Shown piece by piece: positions 12,898 through 24,734 of a stretch of DNA of 64,000 nt (positions are counted from its first letter, which is position 1; each line of letters begins with the position of its first letter). The notes beneath the pieces are model-generated. The model ran no database searches and had not been told where the DNA came from. It was given only the letters and a program-made list of their open reading frames with translations. Source of the stretch: Linnemannia elongata. Taxonomy: Eukaryota > Mortierellomycota > Mortierellomycetes > Mortierellales > Mortierellaceae. The stretch spans positions 1,550,001-1,614,000 of the forward strand of contig JAXBDG010000009.1 in the NCBI GenBank assembly GCA_036320915.1, written 5' to 3'. A program made the position numbers and the translations under genes.

Positions 12898-13231
12898 TGT
12901 TGGTGCTTTTCGTCGTTGAAGGATGGGACGGGTCTTTGGGAAAGGAGAAAGGAAAGCACAAAGGAGAACAAGCTCAACAGGCACAACCCTCATAAAATAC
13001 TGTCTTTTCGGTGGCGCCAAAAGTCAAGCCTGTTCTTCGCAGTCACATTGCCTTTTGATAGCCCGTAAGTCACTCAGTAGAGTTGGATCAAAGAAAAAAA
13101 GGCGCGGCAAACTGACGCACAAAAAAAGTTTTGTTCGACAACTTCCTTGCCCTTCCATTGACACTCTTGTTTCTTTTACCTTCTTCATTACCCTACCCTC
13201 CCATTTCTTAATCAACGCACATAATCACATC
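12898..13231. promoter_or_regulatory. Bidirectional promoter between CDK7 (-) and ZNF277 (+)
   Basis: Only 334 bp separate the two start codons. On the plus strand the right half (about 13130-13225) is C/T-rich, as in other leaders here. No clear TATA box is seen on either side. Confidence 0.6.
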
Positions 13232-15012
13232 ATGAGCAACGAAGGCGAGTGGACCACCGTCACCTCAAAGAACTCGACCTCTCACAGAGCACAGGCTCCC
13301 AAGCCCGTTTCCTTTGCCTCCGTCACCGCTTCTGCTGCCGCCTCGACTACTCCTAAGGCTGACTCCTCGTCGCGTTCTGGTGGCAACGCTGGAGGCGCCT
13401 CTTCGACTGCAGGAAATAACAAATCCCACCACCATCACCACCACAACAAGAAGCAGCCCTCCAAGAAAGATGCCTCTGCTACTGCAGGTCAGGACCAGTC
13501 GGCCCACAAGGCCCATGCGTCTAAAACCAGTCGTTCTCGATCCAGCTCCTTCTCAAGTGACTCTGACTCCTCCCAATCCGACTACCCTTCCGGATCCGGC
13601 CGCCCTCCATACCACGCCGTCATCATGATCCACTGCCCCTTCCAGTCCTGCGATCTGACCGACCCTCTTACCGACTCGACCTCCCTTGTCGCCCACTTGA
13701 AGGAGGCCCACAAGATCGCCTTTAAGAACATTCACCATATGTTTATCCTTCTCGATCGGTACTTGACCCATTGGGCTGAGGAGATTGAGGCCAAGGGCCT
13801 TGAAAAGGTTGCTGTCAAGGCTGAGGAAGGCGATGAGTTCTTCACCATCGACCCTGCAGTCTCAGTGGCCGATCGCACCCTGCGCGATGAGATTCAGCGT
13901 GAGAAGTTGAACGAGATCCTGAAGGTCCAGGAGAAGGAGCGTAACGATGAGGCCAGGCTCAAGAGAAAGTGTCTCTTCTGCAAGAACGTCTGCGATAACA
14001 GGTACCTTGCGCGCCCTCGATTTTGGATCTTGCCCTGTTTTTTCGGTCTGTAATTTGTTACTAACGAAAGATTATTTTGTTCTAGAACGATCTTGTTCAA
14101 GCATATGTTCGCCGAGCACAACTTCAATATTGGTTTGCCTGACAACCTCGTCAATGTCAACGAGTATCTGGACATGCTGGAAGCCAAGTTGACTGGGTAA
14201 GCACTTGGATCAGATCTAGCGTTCAATCTGTCAACTTCGTTCGCCATAGTCAATGCATCTTCTTCAACAGGCTCTGATCATTCCTCTCATTTTAATTTAT
14301 GATTAGCCTCCAATGCTTGTACTGCGAGAAAACTTTCACATCACCGGCCGTCCTCAGGAAGCATATGCGCAAGAAGAAGCACTTCAAGATCAGTGCCCGC
14401 AACCGCCTCTACGACCAATTCTACGTCATCAACTATCTGGAGCCCGGCAAGAACTGGGAGAACTTTGAGCATGACCGGTACGATTCTGACGACGATCGTC
14501 GCGATGATTCTTGGGCGGATTGGGACGATGCGCTGGAGGAGGAGAAGACGAAATGCCTCTTTGAGAACGTGTACTTCTCATCGGCACAGGCGACACGCGA
14601 GCACATGAAGGAGGCCCATGGTTTTGATTTGGAGGGCGAACGACATGCGCTTGGACTGGACTTTTACCAGACCATCTCACTGATCAACTATATCCGTCGA
14701 CAGACCATGTTGGGAGTATGCTTCTCTTGTCAAAAGAAGAAGCCTGAACAGCAGGACAGTGACGATGAGGAGGACTGGTTGGTCAAGCATTTGAAGGAGG
14801 ATGGGTGTGGCGCCAAGGCGCCAAGTAAGGAGGCTGATTTCTGGAAGGACGCTCAATACCTCTTGCCCATGCTCGAGAACGACCCGCTTTTGATGATTTT
14901 CGGAGAGGAAGAGTCAGATGATGACCAAAACGGCGAGGGATCGGATAGGTCTTCCATGTCGGACGATGATGGCGATGATGAGGATGATGACGATGACGAG
15001 ATTATAATTTAA
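13232..15012 (+). CDS. ZNF277: ZNF277-family C2H2 zinc-finger protein
   Basis: Exons 13232-14001, 14086-14196 and 14307-15012 give 528 aa. A disordered Ser/His-rich N-terminus (about residues 1-125, with a His run) is followed by spaced C2H2-like fingers: IHCPFQSC with AHLKEAHKI; CLFCKNVCDN with LFKHMFAEH across intron 1; CLYCEKTFTSPAVLRKHMRKKKH; CLFENVYFSSAQATREHMKEAHG, which lacks the second Cys; and CFSCQ. KKHFKISARNRLYDQFYVIN, then LEPGKNWENF, is the ZNF277 signature. The C-terminus is highly acidic (DDDGDDEDDDDDE). In animals ZNF277 binds the ribosomal protein uS5 (RPS2) outside the ribosome and has been linked to Polycomb; which role applies here is unknown. It converges on the EI24-like gene, with 154 bp between stop codons. 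Confidence 0.85.
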
Positions 15013-15166
15013 CGAGCCCGTCGCGCTCCAGAGACGCGGCGGTTCATCCCCCCCCCCACCCATAGTTTTATATTTGAAGAACACATAGAGTCTGCAACCA
15101 TTTTTGGTAACCACTTTGCACAACTTGATCTTTGAATCGAGCGTTACTGTTTAATGATAGCATGAT

Positions 15167-16760
15167 TTATTCCTGCTTGGATCTAGAGCCCTGGCGCATG
15201 GGAATATTGGGCGAGGAGGTCTTTGGCTTGAGAACTGGAGGTGGTGGTGGATCTGCCAATGACTGAAGCACAAATGCGGATGATGCCTATTTAAACCCAA
15301 GAAAAATTCACGATAAAATTTCACGTTAATATCCATCCTGTCACCAAGCACCGCCGAGTAAAGCAAAGCAAAGTAATGAAGGCTTTAAATACCTGTGCGA
15401 GTCCATAGATGGCGACACCGATGATGGGGATACTGCATCCGACATAAAACACAACGCCGAATCCCAAAAGAACGCTCTTGCGGTAATTGAACCACTTTCG
15501 CTTCTGGTAGTGGCTCATTCCGATCCTAATAAAGTACGGGTCGAGTAGCTCACGGGTCAAGGCACGGCATCCGAAGAAACCCTTGAGCAAGAAGATCGAC
15601 ACACTTCTTGGCAAGAAGAACGAGCCCGCTCCAAAGACGATAGCTAAAGGTTTTGATCCGATGGACTGGATGGTTGACAGGAAAGAGGCAACTGGGAATG
15701 CGAGGGGTCCAATGATGGGGAACCAGGAAAGGACCAAGAAGAGGAGAGCCCACTTGAGACGTTTCCAGGATCGGCGGACATATCTCCACATCTCACTCCA
15801 GTGGTGAACCTTGTACGGGTATGCCAATAAAGCGGGGGCAAAGAGTCCTCGGTGGTCCATGACATATATCGAAGGCGAGTTGGGGTCGACTGCAACGGGA
15901 TTCCTAGCCTGTTCTGCCTTAGCGTGTTCGTGTTCCTGCATCAACAAGTGATCCGAATAGATCAGTCCGTCAATAAAGATATCATCCAGAGGTTGCGGAT
16001 ACATGTAACGAAGGAAGAGTAGTCCAAGCAGCGGGATCGAACTCATGAGCTCGTGTGCCTTGTTCGAGAAAATCTCCAAACCACGCTGCGATTCAGACGT
16101 GTCGGTATCCATAGTCAGACTCAGGACGCGCAACAGACTGCCAATAGCCGCGACAGGCAAGAAGAACAAGATCTGCGTCACCAGGTGCGCAACGAGCGTG
16201 AAAAGAAGCAATCGGAACAAAGTTTTGTAGAGACGCCCATTCCTAAAGTCCGGGTTGGTAAGCGCAATAAAGCATCCCTGCAACGCCAACCCCACACCTT
16301 TAGTAAACTCCTTGGGCTGAATCGGCATCCGCAACTTGTACGTCGTCGCCGGTTTGCTCCCGCCGGGGCTTCCAGGCTGCTTCTGTTGATGTGGGAGAAC
16401 ACCCTGAATGTTTTGGACTTTAGGCTTGGTGCTGGTATGGAAGGCACCGATTGTGTCTGGGAAGTCGTGTTGTTGTGTTGGTTCGGGCTCTTGTTCTTGT
16501 GATTCTGGTTCTAGTTCGTCTTCCTCGGCATCCAGGTCTGAGGCATCGCCAATGTCGGGCCTGACCCCAACCCGGACGCGCGATGGCGGGGGGTACTGGA
16601 GAGGGTTGTAGTCGTCGGGGAGTGCGAGCTTGGTTGAGGATGCAGTGGATGCGGTTGATGAGGAGCGATGCGCGCTGTTGGTCAGAGGTGATGTTGGCGA
16701 AGTTGGCGAGGGCGGGCCTGAAGGGCGACGCCGAGAGTATGGCGGTGGTTCTGTTTGCAT
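15167..16760 (-). CDS. Multi-pass membrane protein, EI24/Rrt8-LDS-like
   Basis: Two exons on the minus strand, 16760-15393 and 15286-15167 (phase 0), give 495 aa. The first 150 residues are Pro/Ser-rich and disordered. The rest has several hydrophobic segments: RLLLFTLVAHLVTQILFFL, LMSSIPLLGLLFLRYMY, ALLFLVLSWFPIIGPLAF, and VLLGFGVVFYVGCSIPIIGV. ILLKGFFGCRALTRELL-type sequence (FLLKGFFGCRALTREL) and DPYFIRIGMSHYQKRKWF lie between the last two. This resembles fungal membrane proteins annotated with an EI24-type domain, including yeast Rrt8/Lds1/Lds2 of lipid droplets and spore wall. The family link is from memory and moderate. Exon 2 codes a soluble proline-rich tail (ADPPPPPVLKPKTSS). No function is proposed. 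Confidence 0.7.
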
Positions 16761-17350
16761 GGTTACTCTTGACTTTTTTTTCTGCTAGTGGAGTCTTGTT
16801 GTGGTGGTTGGTGGGTCTTGGCGAGTATGAGGGTGGAGTTGAAGGTGAAAGAAAGGAAGAAAAAAAGATAAGAAATAAAAAGATGACATCAACTTATATG
16901 CTTGCAGGATCGCGTGCCACGAACAACAAACGGCCTGTGCCAAAACAAGGCAACAAGGAATGCCAAGCTGCACAACGGGCTCACTGAACTCACTGCAAGA
17001 GAGGAGACTGAATCCATTCGCCAAGAATTGGATTGGGACTGACACTTTAGAGAGTGAAAGAGTGAAAGAGTGAGCATCGACCATTAAAAGGATAACCAGC
17101 CAAGCGGGAAGTAGCTACAACTTTTCCAATGTCACACAAATAATAAGTCGGTCTCGTCCTCCGACACTCCCTTCACCCACAATCAAGGCCGATGCCAATG
17201 TTTACATCAAGAACACTTTTCTTTATGCTTATGTTCTATAGAGGGAATAACTAATGTACAAGGTTACGCAGAGAGACGGATGGAAACGAAGAAAGAAGGT
17301 TCAAAATAACAGCTTTGTCTTTGACAAAAAATAAATGAAACGCGCGTTGA
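16761..17350. other. Intergenic region between EI24-like gene and SLC35F5-like gene
   Basis: This is the promoter and leader of the minus-strand EI24-like gene, purine-rich on the plus strand just right of 16760, and the 3' flank of the SLC35F5-like gene. The minus-strand open frames here (16785-17084) read through a likely 5' UTR and resemble nothing known. Confidence 0.5.
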
Positions 17351-19444
17351 CTACGAAGAACGAGAGCGGAGGAGGGGTTGCGTCTCGTCAGCAACAATGG
17401 GTTGTGATATTGATAATGAAGAGAAAGAAGGGCCAACTCCAGCACCGTCATCATCCTGCTCCACAACAACCTCACTAGTCCTCTCACTCAACTCTGCTCC
17501 GTTCACGCCAAAGAATCCTGCAAGCACAAGTCCTGCTCCGATCCAGTATCCCACGCCAAGAACGCGACCGTAGCCAATAATGTCTCCCAGCAATGCCAAA
17601 GGGATCGTCATTGATAATCCCAGCGTAACCACCAATGGAGATGTCATGAGCATACTCAGCAGCCACAGATAGTCAGATCTATTGGAATACAAAAAAGGCA
17701 CAGATATTGTTAATGAGTATTTGCATATTTGTACATCAACATCGCGCGAGAAGCATCAAACAGCTATATTTTTCTAAACTTACACAAATGTCCCGACAAA
17801 GGCATTGATGCCAATCATCCAAATAATCCTAGTGTCATGCGGCAATTCGAATGATTCGACCCCCGTCCAGTGCAGGACGCCAAAGATTGGCCACAGCAGC
17901 AAGAGGTTAAACAGACCGACAAATCCGAAGAAGAGCGAAAAGTTGACGCGACTCTCGTTCTGAATCTTGACCTTGAGAAGGACCGTGTAGCATCCGTAGA
18001 ACAACGCCGACATCAGCGCCAGAATATCGCCAAACAACGGCGCCTTGGGCGCCGACGGCTCCATGCTTGGACTGCCACGATCATACTCGCTCACAAGCGC
18101 GACTCCGAGAAGACTTCCAGAGACAGCAATCAGTTTGATGGCGCTGAAGGCTTCGATCTTCAGGAACGATCCAATTGCGAGTGTAAAGAATCCTGACATG
18201 GACGCGAGAATGGTTGAGCTAGCCACAGTAGTATAAGCCAGGGAGGCGTTGGTGGCCCAGTTGGCAGCAAACCAGAGGATGCAAAAGGCGAGGCTGAGTT
18301 CTGCAATCTCCCAGTGTGTCAATGGCTTGTCGTTCTCTGCAATTGAGCGTGTTCCTGTTGATCCTTGCTCCAACAGTGCGTCGATTCCTCCTATTGAAAC
18401 ATCCGCTGCTGTTGTTGTAGTTGTCTCAGTGGGTGCGCTCTTGCTGATAGTTGGTTCGATCGATTTGATATAAAGTCGAGATGAAGAAATCAGAGATGAA
18501 GTGCAAGTGTTAGTGTTAGCGTTACATGTATGTATGAATGTATGTCGAGCGAGTGTCTAAAGTGCGTGAGTGAACGAATGGCCCTGTTGTACAACGCGAT
18601 CTCTGTTTGAAAGTGCCACGTGCAGGCTCAGACTCGTAGATCTTGAATCCGCCCATTGAAGAAGCGAGAGCCCTTTTTCCAAAGACCATACAAAATAAAG
18701 GTACGGAATGATAAAACTTACCCATCGGATCTGGATGTCCCTGAACACACACGGCGGCAATGTCTGTAGAGAGGGCCGAGGAGGTAGAGCGAGAAGCTTG
18801 CGGTGTTGACGTAGGTGACAAAAAACGGCTTGTTGTATTTTTGTCCAGCAAAGATGTTCTAATATTACGAAGTGTCCAGGCGAGTCCGATGATGGAAGAA
18901 TGAGAGGTGAGGAAGCAAAGGAGATAGGAGGTAGAGGGCATGAGAAGGGAGAAGGAAATAAAGAAAATAAGGAAATGAAGTAAAAGTGAGCGGAGAAGAA
19001 GGCAGAATAGCAGTTATGGTATGGGCCTGCAGTTATCGGTCTGCTGGTTGGAATAGATCGTTCGTCGTCTTGCGCCATCACAAGGAGCAGGGGATGCACA
19101 CACGAACAGACGGATAGGTAGGGTGACCCAAATTGCGGATCATACGTCCGCACAGACACCCAACAATGGGGAGAAAGAAGGAAAGGGGCGAAGGAATAAA
19201 TGAACGTCGAATAGGGAGTGTAACGGGGGGCAGCAAACGCTCTCCCCCTTCTTCCCCTAATGTCGAATGTGCGAAATGGCAAAGAGGGGTGACCAAGGGG
19301 GTTAGTCTTGTCAGGTCAAGTGAGAAAGGAATGACTTACATTCATGAGGAAGCTGGACGAAACCCAGATGCAGACGACCGAGAGGAGAGCCAAGATTCCG
19401 ATAGTATACCGGGTCACTCCTTGTGCGTCTCCAATTGACCCCAT
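17351..19444 (-). CDS. SLC35F5/Thi74-like drug-metabolite-transporter superfamily membrane protein
   Basis: Four exons on the minus strand, 19444-19340, 18858-18722, 18443-17784 and 17678-17351, give 409 aa. About ten membrane segments are visible, starting with TIGILALLSVVCIWVSSSFLM in exon 1. NIFAGQKYNKPFFVTYVNT opens exon 2. LSLAFCILWFAANWATNASL and the paired EamA repeats (AYTTVASSTILASMSGFFTL; LTSPLVVTLGLSMTIPLALL) follow. The first membrane helix, PFFVTY, SSTILAS and the C-terminal TSPLVVTLGLSMTIPLA match SLC35F5 and the yeast vacuolar Thi74/YML018C group, whose substrate is not established. Exon 3's acceptor at 18444 was chosen because it alone joins phase 2 without a stop; the loop it encodes is low-complexity and least certain. 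Confidence 0.78.
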
Positions 19445-20140
19445 ATCTCCTGTACGACGTTAGTTTGTAGGGTGGAAGTGTGTCGTAATTGTGTGCAGTG
19501 GCGGATAAAAGGAGGAGTGTTGCTGGATGTATTGTTGTTGTTTTGATGTTTTTCTTTTTCTTGGAGGAGTGACTGAAACGAAACTTGTTCAGGGTTAGAT
19601 TGTGGCGAGGCGAGGAAGGAGAAGCACGGAGAGAGAGGGTGGAGTGGGGAGTGCCAATGACGGATTTCCCGGTGCGGTGGGTAGAAGTAGGTTGTACAAA
19701 GGTGAGGAGAAGAAGGGTATCTTATTAACAAGGAATTGATGAATTATGACAAAGTGGAAGACGAAGAAAGAACGAGTAGAGGAAAACCAGCTCGGTTTCC
19801 GCCAACACGGGTGGTGTGGAAAAGAGTGAACAGGGTGAGTGAGGAAAGCGAAGAAGAAGCGGTCGAGAGAGAAGAGAAAGAGAAAAATGAAAGAAGCCAA
19901 CCTCAAATCCACAGAAGTGCAATTAAGATTTTTTTGCATCTTTGACTGCATTTCATTTTTTTATTACTTGGGGGATCTGATCTGTCACGTGTGGAAATGT
20001 AGAGGAGGCATCGATTCCGATGTACCTGTTCGTCACCCCTCAGCCGTCTTGGGCAGTCTTCCCTTGGTGAGGTTGTTCGGAAATTGTGCTGATCATCAAA
20101 CTCCCCTCTCCACTCACCACCCAAGCTCATTACAGACACC
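19445..20140. other. Divergent intergenic region (SLC35F5-like / NDUFA12)
   Basis: This is the shared upstream region of two divergent genes. From 19560 to 19900 it is purine-rich on the plus strand, the mirror of a C/T-rich leader for the minus-strand transporter. The last 60 bp before 20141 are C/T- and A-rich and lead into NDUFA12. No RNA gene is seen. Confidence 0.5.
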
Positions 20141-21221
20141 ATGTCGTCCCTTCCCCGTACAATCAACGGTTTCCTTAAATTGGGCCCCGGTCGCTTCTTC
20201 CGCCAGCTCAACAACATCGGTGACACCAAGGTCGGAACCTTGATCGGAACCGACAAGTTCGGCAACAAGTACTTTGAGAACCTCAACGAGAGCTACGGTA
20301 CGGCGGACAACTTACAGCTAGCATCACACCCTTCCCTCTGGTTCTCCGTGGAGCCAATGCTCCTGTCCTACTGTTTTCTCTTCCGGCAATGTACTTCAGG
20401 ATACTACTCGATGACAGCGCAAGAGCCGGAGTCAAGTCCACGCCGGAAGCAAGTTCAGGAAGACATAACACTCAGGGAGCAGGACAGACAAAAATGCTCC
20501 GAAGGGCGGAACATATAAACCAGGAACGCGACAGGGCGACTGTCTGTGGGAATTGTCATCGTTGAAGATGCAAAACTATCGGAATAATGTTGTCACAGAT
20601 ATCGCCAAAATCATAACCAGCAGGAGCGCGTCTCCGGATCGGCGCGACTATGTTTTATAGTTATTTGACTCGCGGACCAAAGTTTACGGATCAACATATT
20701 TATCGGTCAACATATTGCTGTGTTCATCAAAATAGGTCGTACCCGCTGGGTCCAGTTTGCCAAGGAGGACAGCTTCTTCTCCAGAGCCGAGGCCAACGCT
20801 TCCCAGGTCCCCGCCGAGTGGTACGTTATATAAAATCGCATTGTGAGAAATACCTTCAAGGAGCCATTTGCGACATCTAACAGGTCTGATTACATATGAC
20901 TTACGATATTATTTCTTGACTCCTTGATCTTAGGCACGGTTGGTTGCATCGCATGTTGGATGCTCCCCCTACCGTCGACAAGACCATGGTTGTCCCCAAG
21001 TGGGGTGTTGAGTTCACCGAGAATCTGACCGGTTCGCCACAAGGTATGTTTCCTCAACCTCACTGCAGAATGACGATAGACCATTCAAGCGAATACATGG
21101 GACCTTTTACTAACACGGCTGATGCGCTCTTATCGCTTGGATCTAATTAGCCTACAAGACCTACAATACCACCCGCTCCAAGTTCCAGGCCTGGACCCCC
21201 AAGGTTGCTAACCGCGCTTAA
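20141..21221 (+). CDS. NDUFA12: NADH:ubiquinone oxidoreductase (complex I) subunit NDUFA12 / B17.2
   Basis: Exons 20141-20297, 20736-20820, 20934-21043 and 21151-21221 give 140 aa, close to the usual 145. Recognisable blocks are VGTLIGTDKFGNKYFEN in exon 1, then YGRTRWVQFA across intron 1, VPAEWHGWLHRMLDAPPT across intron 2, and YKTYNTTRSKFQAWTPK at the end. The protein is an accessory subunit of mitochondrial complex I on the matrix arm, incorporated late in assembly. Its presence shows this fungus has the multi-subunit proton-pumping enzyme. Intron 1 is long (438 nt) for the window. It converges on the HROB-like gene. Confidence 0.93.
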
Positions 21222-21437
21222 ACAAAACACCATCACCCAATCCTAACCCCGCAACACAACCATTTTTTAATGACAAAAACCAAGGAGGAGAACAATAGAG
21301 AGAGCAAGTAAAAAAAAAACGAAATTAGAACTACTACTTTGTTTCTTTATGTGCAAGGAGTTTTTCTTGGGCCTGCCAAAACAAGTTTTTATGTACAAGA
21401 TAGGGTTGCATGGTTCTACTGTATGTTGTTATTAGGG

Positions 21438-24400
21438 TCAAATATCGTATAGATCCGACTCGTCAAAGCCATCCAGTAAGAGCTCCAAGTCATCCTCGTT
21501 CCCGTCATCATGGATGATCGTACGGGGAGCAGAAACGGACGCGAAAGGAGTAGCGGTAGGCGGAGGGGGACGAGGACGTGGGGCCACAGGAGAATCAGAA
21601 GGAGCGCTTCGCTTAGAAGGCAGATTAACAGGACCGCCTGTCTCAAGATCGTCAAAGTTATCGTCCAATTGAATGTCGTCAGGCCAGCCAGTAAAACTGT
21701 CGCCTTCACTATGGTGCGATCCCTGACTTGCTGCTGCCCTTGCTCCTGGCGACAAAATGGTCTTGCCCTGGCTCTGCCCTGCTGCTTCAGGTTTTGATTT
21801 GGGGTCTGATCCGGAGTTATTTGACCGTTGACTGGTACTTGCCTGAGAGGCCCGTTTCCGGAGAGTAGGAGAGGCTGCAAACGATGACAACGATTTGAAA
21901 CCACCCCCTGCACCTGCACCTCCACCACCAACGACATCGACAATCGGTGTCATCGCACCTAATGTGATCATAGGGGTCGACAACATATCCTCCTGTCCCA
22001 CTTGAGTCTCAGTTGCAGTCGGACGCAAACTCTGGAACATGACTTCCTTGGGTTGAGTTACAACAGTAGTACGACCCGACACACCACCTCTGCCGACACT
22101 GTCCTGTGACGACAACATCGAACTCCGGCTCTTGCTTTGGCTCTGATCTTGGAATATACTCTGTGACGAACCACCACCACCTCCCCGCAACTCTTGAGAG
22201 GCTCCTCTGTTTGATTGGCTAGTCGACCGGTTCGACTCGCGATCTTCGGGAGTACTGCTCCACACCGATGGAGTTGCACGATACTGTCCCGATATTGTAG
22301 AAGGATGAGTGACTGATCCTGATATCTGTGGTGAGACGCTTGTCGCCTGTGTGCCCGCATCTCCCGCTAAAGATGCAGCCTCCAGCGAACCGTTATTTTT
22401 CCTCCTCTTTTGGGATTGACGATCCTGAGAGGAGCCTTGGGAATTAATAACCATAGGTAGATTTGGTTGATAGATCTCCTTGATATTCCGGCTTGTGATG
22501 ATAAGGTAGTGCGAGACGGGAGTCGGAGAGAACACAGAAACCTAGAAGCACAATACAACACGAGTATGTCGTTAACATTGTATCTCCATTAAGAAAGCTA
22601 TCGGTTTTAGAAAGTCGTCGAAGGATTAAACCAAAGTTGAAACTTACGTTGTTGAGAACCAAAACGGTTCCAATTCTGATCTCGTTGTTCTTGTATTGTT
22701 CAAGCACTGAAATGTGGATAGTGCCTCGCATTTCTCCTGAGGGGTCCATCAAGGTCACGGCGGCATCGATCTCTGACGGAGTAAAGTCCTTGATCATGGC
22801 GATCAGCCATGGGATCTTGCCTCTGTGAGGATCCTGTCGAGTTTCAATGTCGGAAATAGTCGTTTGTAGTAATAGGTTGGTGCCTTTTACACTTTCAAGT
22901 GTAGAAGCTATTGAAATGGTTGTAAGATAGAAGTTAGCTACCGCTATGGGAATCACTGCACATGAGAGAGCTTCAGCAACATGACAAGACACTTACGTTT
23001 ATACTCTGGTAGGCGCTGTGCCTTGAGCATATCCTCCCATGCTCCACTTGCAAACATGCTGTCGATAGGGCCTTGGCTGACAGGTTTCATCTTTTTCCTG
23101 ATGGACGAGTTGGGACTTGTACCCGCAATGCCAGGAATACGCGCGTCTTTGCGGAACGGGACGCCTCGCGATCGGAATAACTGATCTTTCTCCTCCTCAC
23201 TCTATTGAAGTGATACACGATGAACGCAATGTTAACGAAACAGCAATGTTGGGAGACAGCTAGCTGCATATGAGAATAAAATAACATGCAATTAATGGCT
23301 TTACCAAACGGGGTAGATTTCCTGCAGGCCCTGGAAGTCTGCTCTTGCCACGGATGGGAAGAGTTGAGCCACCTCCTGCATTAGGTGAACTTTTACTCCG
23401 CGAGAATCCTCTACTTTCCTGGTCCCGGACACGTCCAACACTGCTCTGCGGATTGGGTGGTGTCTGCCAGTCCATACTACTCACAGTATCCCGTCCGTCA
23501 GGTCTTGTTATTACGGTCTCCTGCGAACTAATCACCAAAACTCGTTCAGGATTGCTGGATTCTGATCGATCCCTAGAAAAAGATGTCGAAAGCGTGGCGC
23601 TGGAGGACACTGCCGCTGCCATCGCTGAGGCTCTGAAGGACGAAGATGGTCTGTCTTGTATCCTGATGGTTGCTGTCGATGCTGAAGAACTGGACGCCGT
23701 ACATGATGTGCTGGATGTCCCAGCCGCTACGTTGGCTGGGGACCTGTAGGATGGTGTAGACCTACTTTGTATCCTGGTGGTACTTGTCGAAGTTGTAGAA
23801 GTAGAAAAACTGGAAGTCGCATATGGATTTGAAGTGGTTGTTTGTTTTAAGGTGGAAGCCGATGCAGACGCAGAGGAAGTTGTCGAATTGACACCAGTAC
23901 TACGAACAGTTGCACTAAATCTGCTCAAGGGTGACTGTGGCGAGAGTGGTATCGATGAGATAGCTTTAGCGACCTTTGGAGGTGTCGGCGACCAGCTTAG
24001 CGAGATATCTTCGTCATCCCCATTGTCCTTGTCTTTGCCCTTGTCCTTGACCTTGCTCTGACCCTGACCCAGATCCAAATCGTGTTCCAAATCCGCTAAA
24101 TCTTCGGCGTCCAGAAAGAAGTCATCGCCACCGAACGACGTATCTGCGTCAATGGCGGGCGCCACTGCAGGCACGCTGGGAGAATGGGCTCCAGTTGAAG
24201 CGCCAGTAGATATTGCAACTGAGGCGGTCGAGTATTTTGGTTGGTGCTCTCGCGATCCAAGTTCTGTTAGAGTAACGGAGGTCACTGTCGACGTCGTCTT
24301 TGGAGCGGCAGAGCTGGCGACGCCTTGTCGCTGCTCAGAGGGTCGACTTAGGTCGGAAAGAACATCAGCCCCGAGTCCTGAAAACCCCTTCGCAAAAGCC

Positions 24401-24734
24401 TTGAACTGCCGTGCGGGAAGTGGTTGCGGCTGTAGTGGTTGGGCGGTTGATCTTGCGGTCGCAGGGTTAGTTGCTTGCTGGATTCCTGCTCTCGACTGAT
24501 TGGGGTTGTATGAAGTGGGCTGCGCATTCAGATCCGACGTAGAGCTTCCTTGACCGAGGTTGTTGTTGCCTGGGTTGTTTGGCTGCCCTGACGGGAGGTT
24601 GCCACCATTCAGGTTGGGAGCAAGAGTCTATACAAGTGCAATGAGGATTCGGGTCATGAGAAAAGAGGTTGGTGGTGTAAAACACGAAAGGAGTGTACGG
24701 ATAGAGTGCAGTGATGATCACTTACGTTGAACAT
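21438..24734 (-). CDS. HROB: HROB-like homologous recombination OB-fold protein (MCM8-MCM9 partner)
   Basis: Five exons on the minus strand, 24734-24726 (9 nt, Met-Phe-Asn), 24627-23305, 23201-22997, 22820-22648 and 22541-21438, give about 937 aa. Residues 1-430 are Ser/Thr-rich and disordered with one acidic stretch. At 432-444 comes RLPGPAGNLPRL, matching the conserved F/L-P-G-P-A-G element of HROB. Exon 4 opens with KIPWLIAMIKDFTPSE, followed by DPSGEMRGTIHISVLEQY and IRIGTVLVLNNVSVFSPTP, then HYLIITSRNIKEIY in exon 5. This is the HROB (C17orf53/MCM8IP) OB-fold block in order. The C-terminal 300 residues are disordered with an acidic end. Animal HROB recruits and activates the MCM8-MCM9 helicase in homologous recombination. 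The start exon is the least certain part. Confidence 0.82.
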
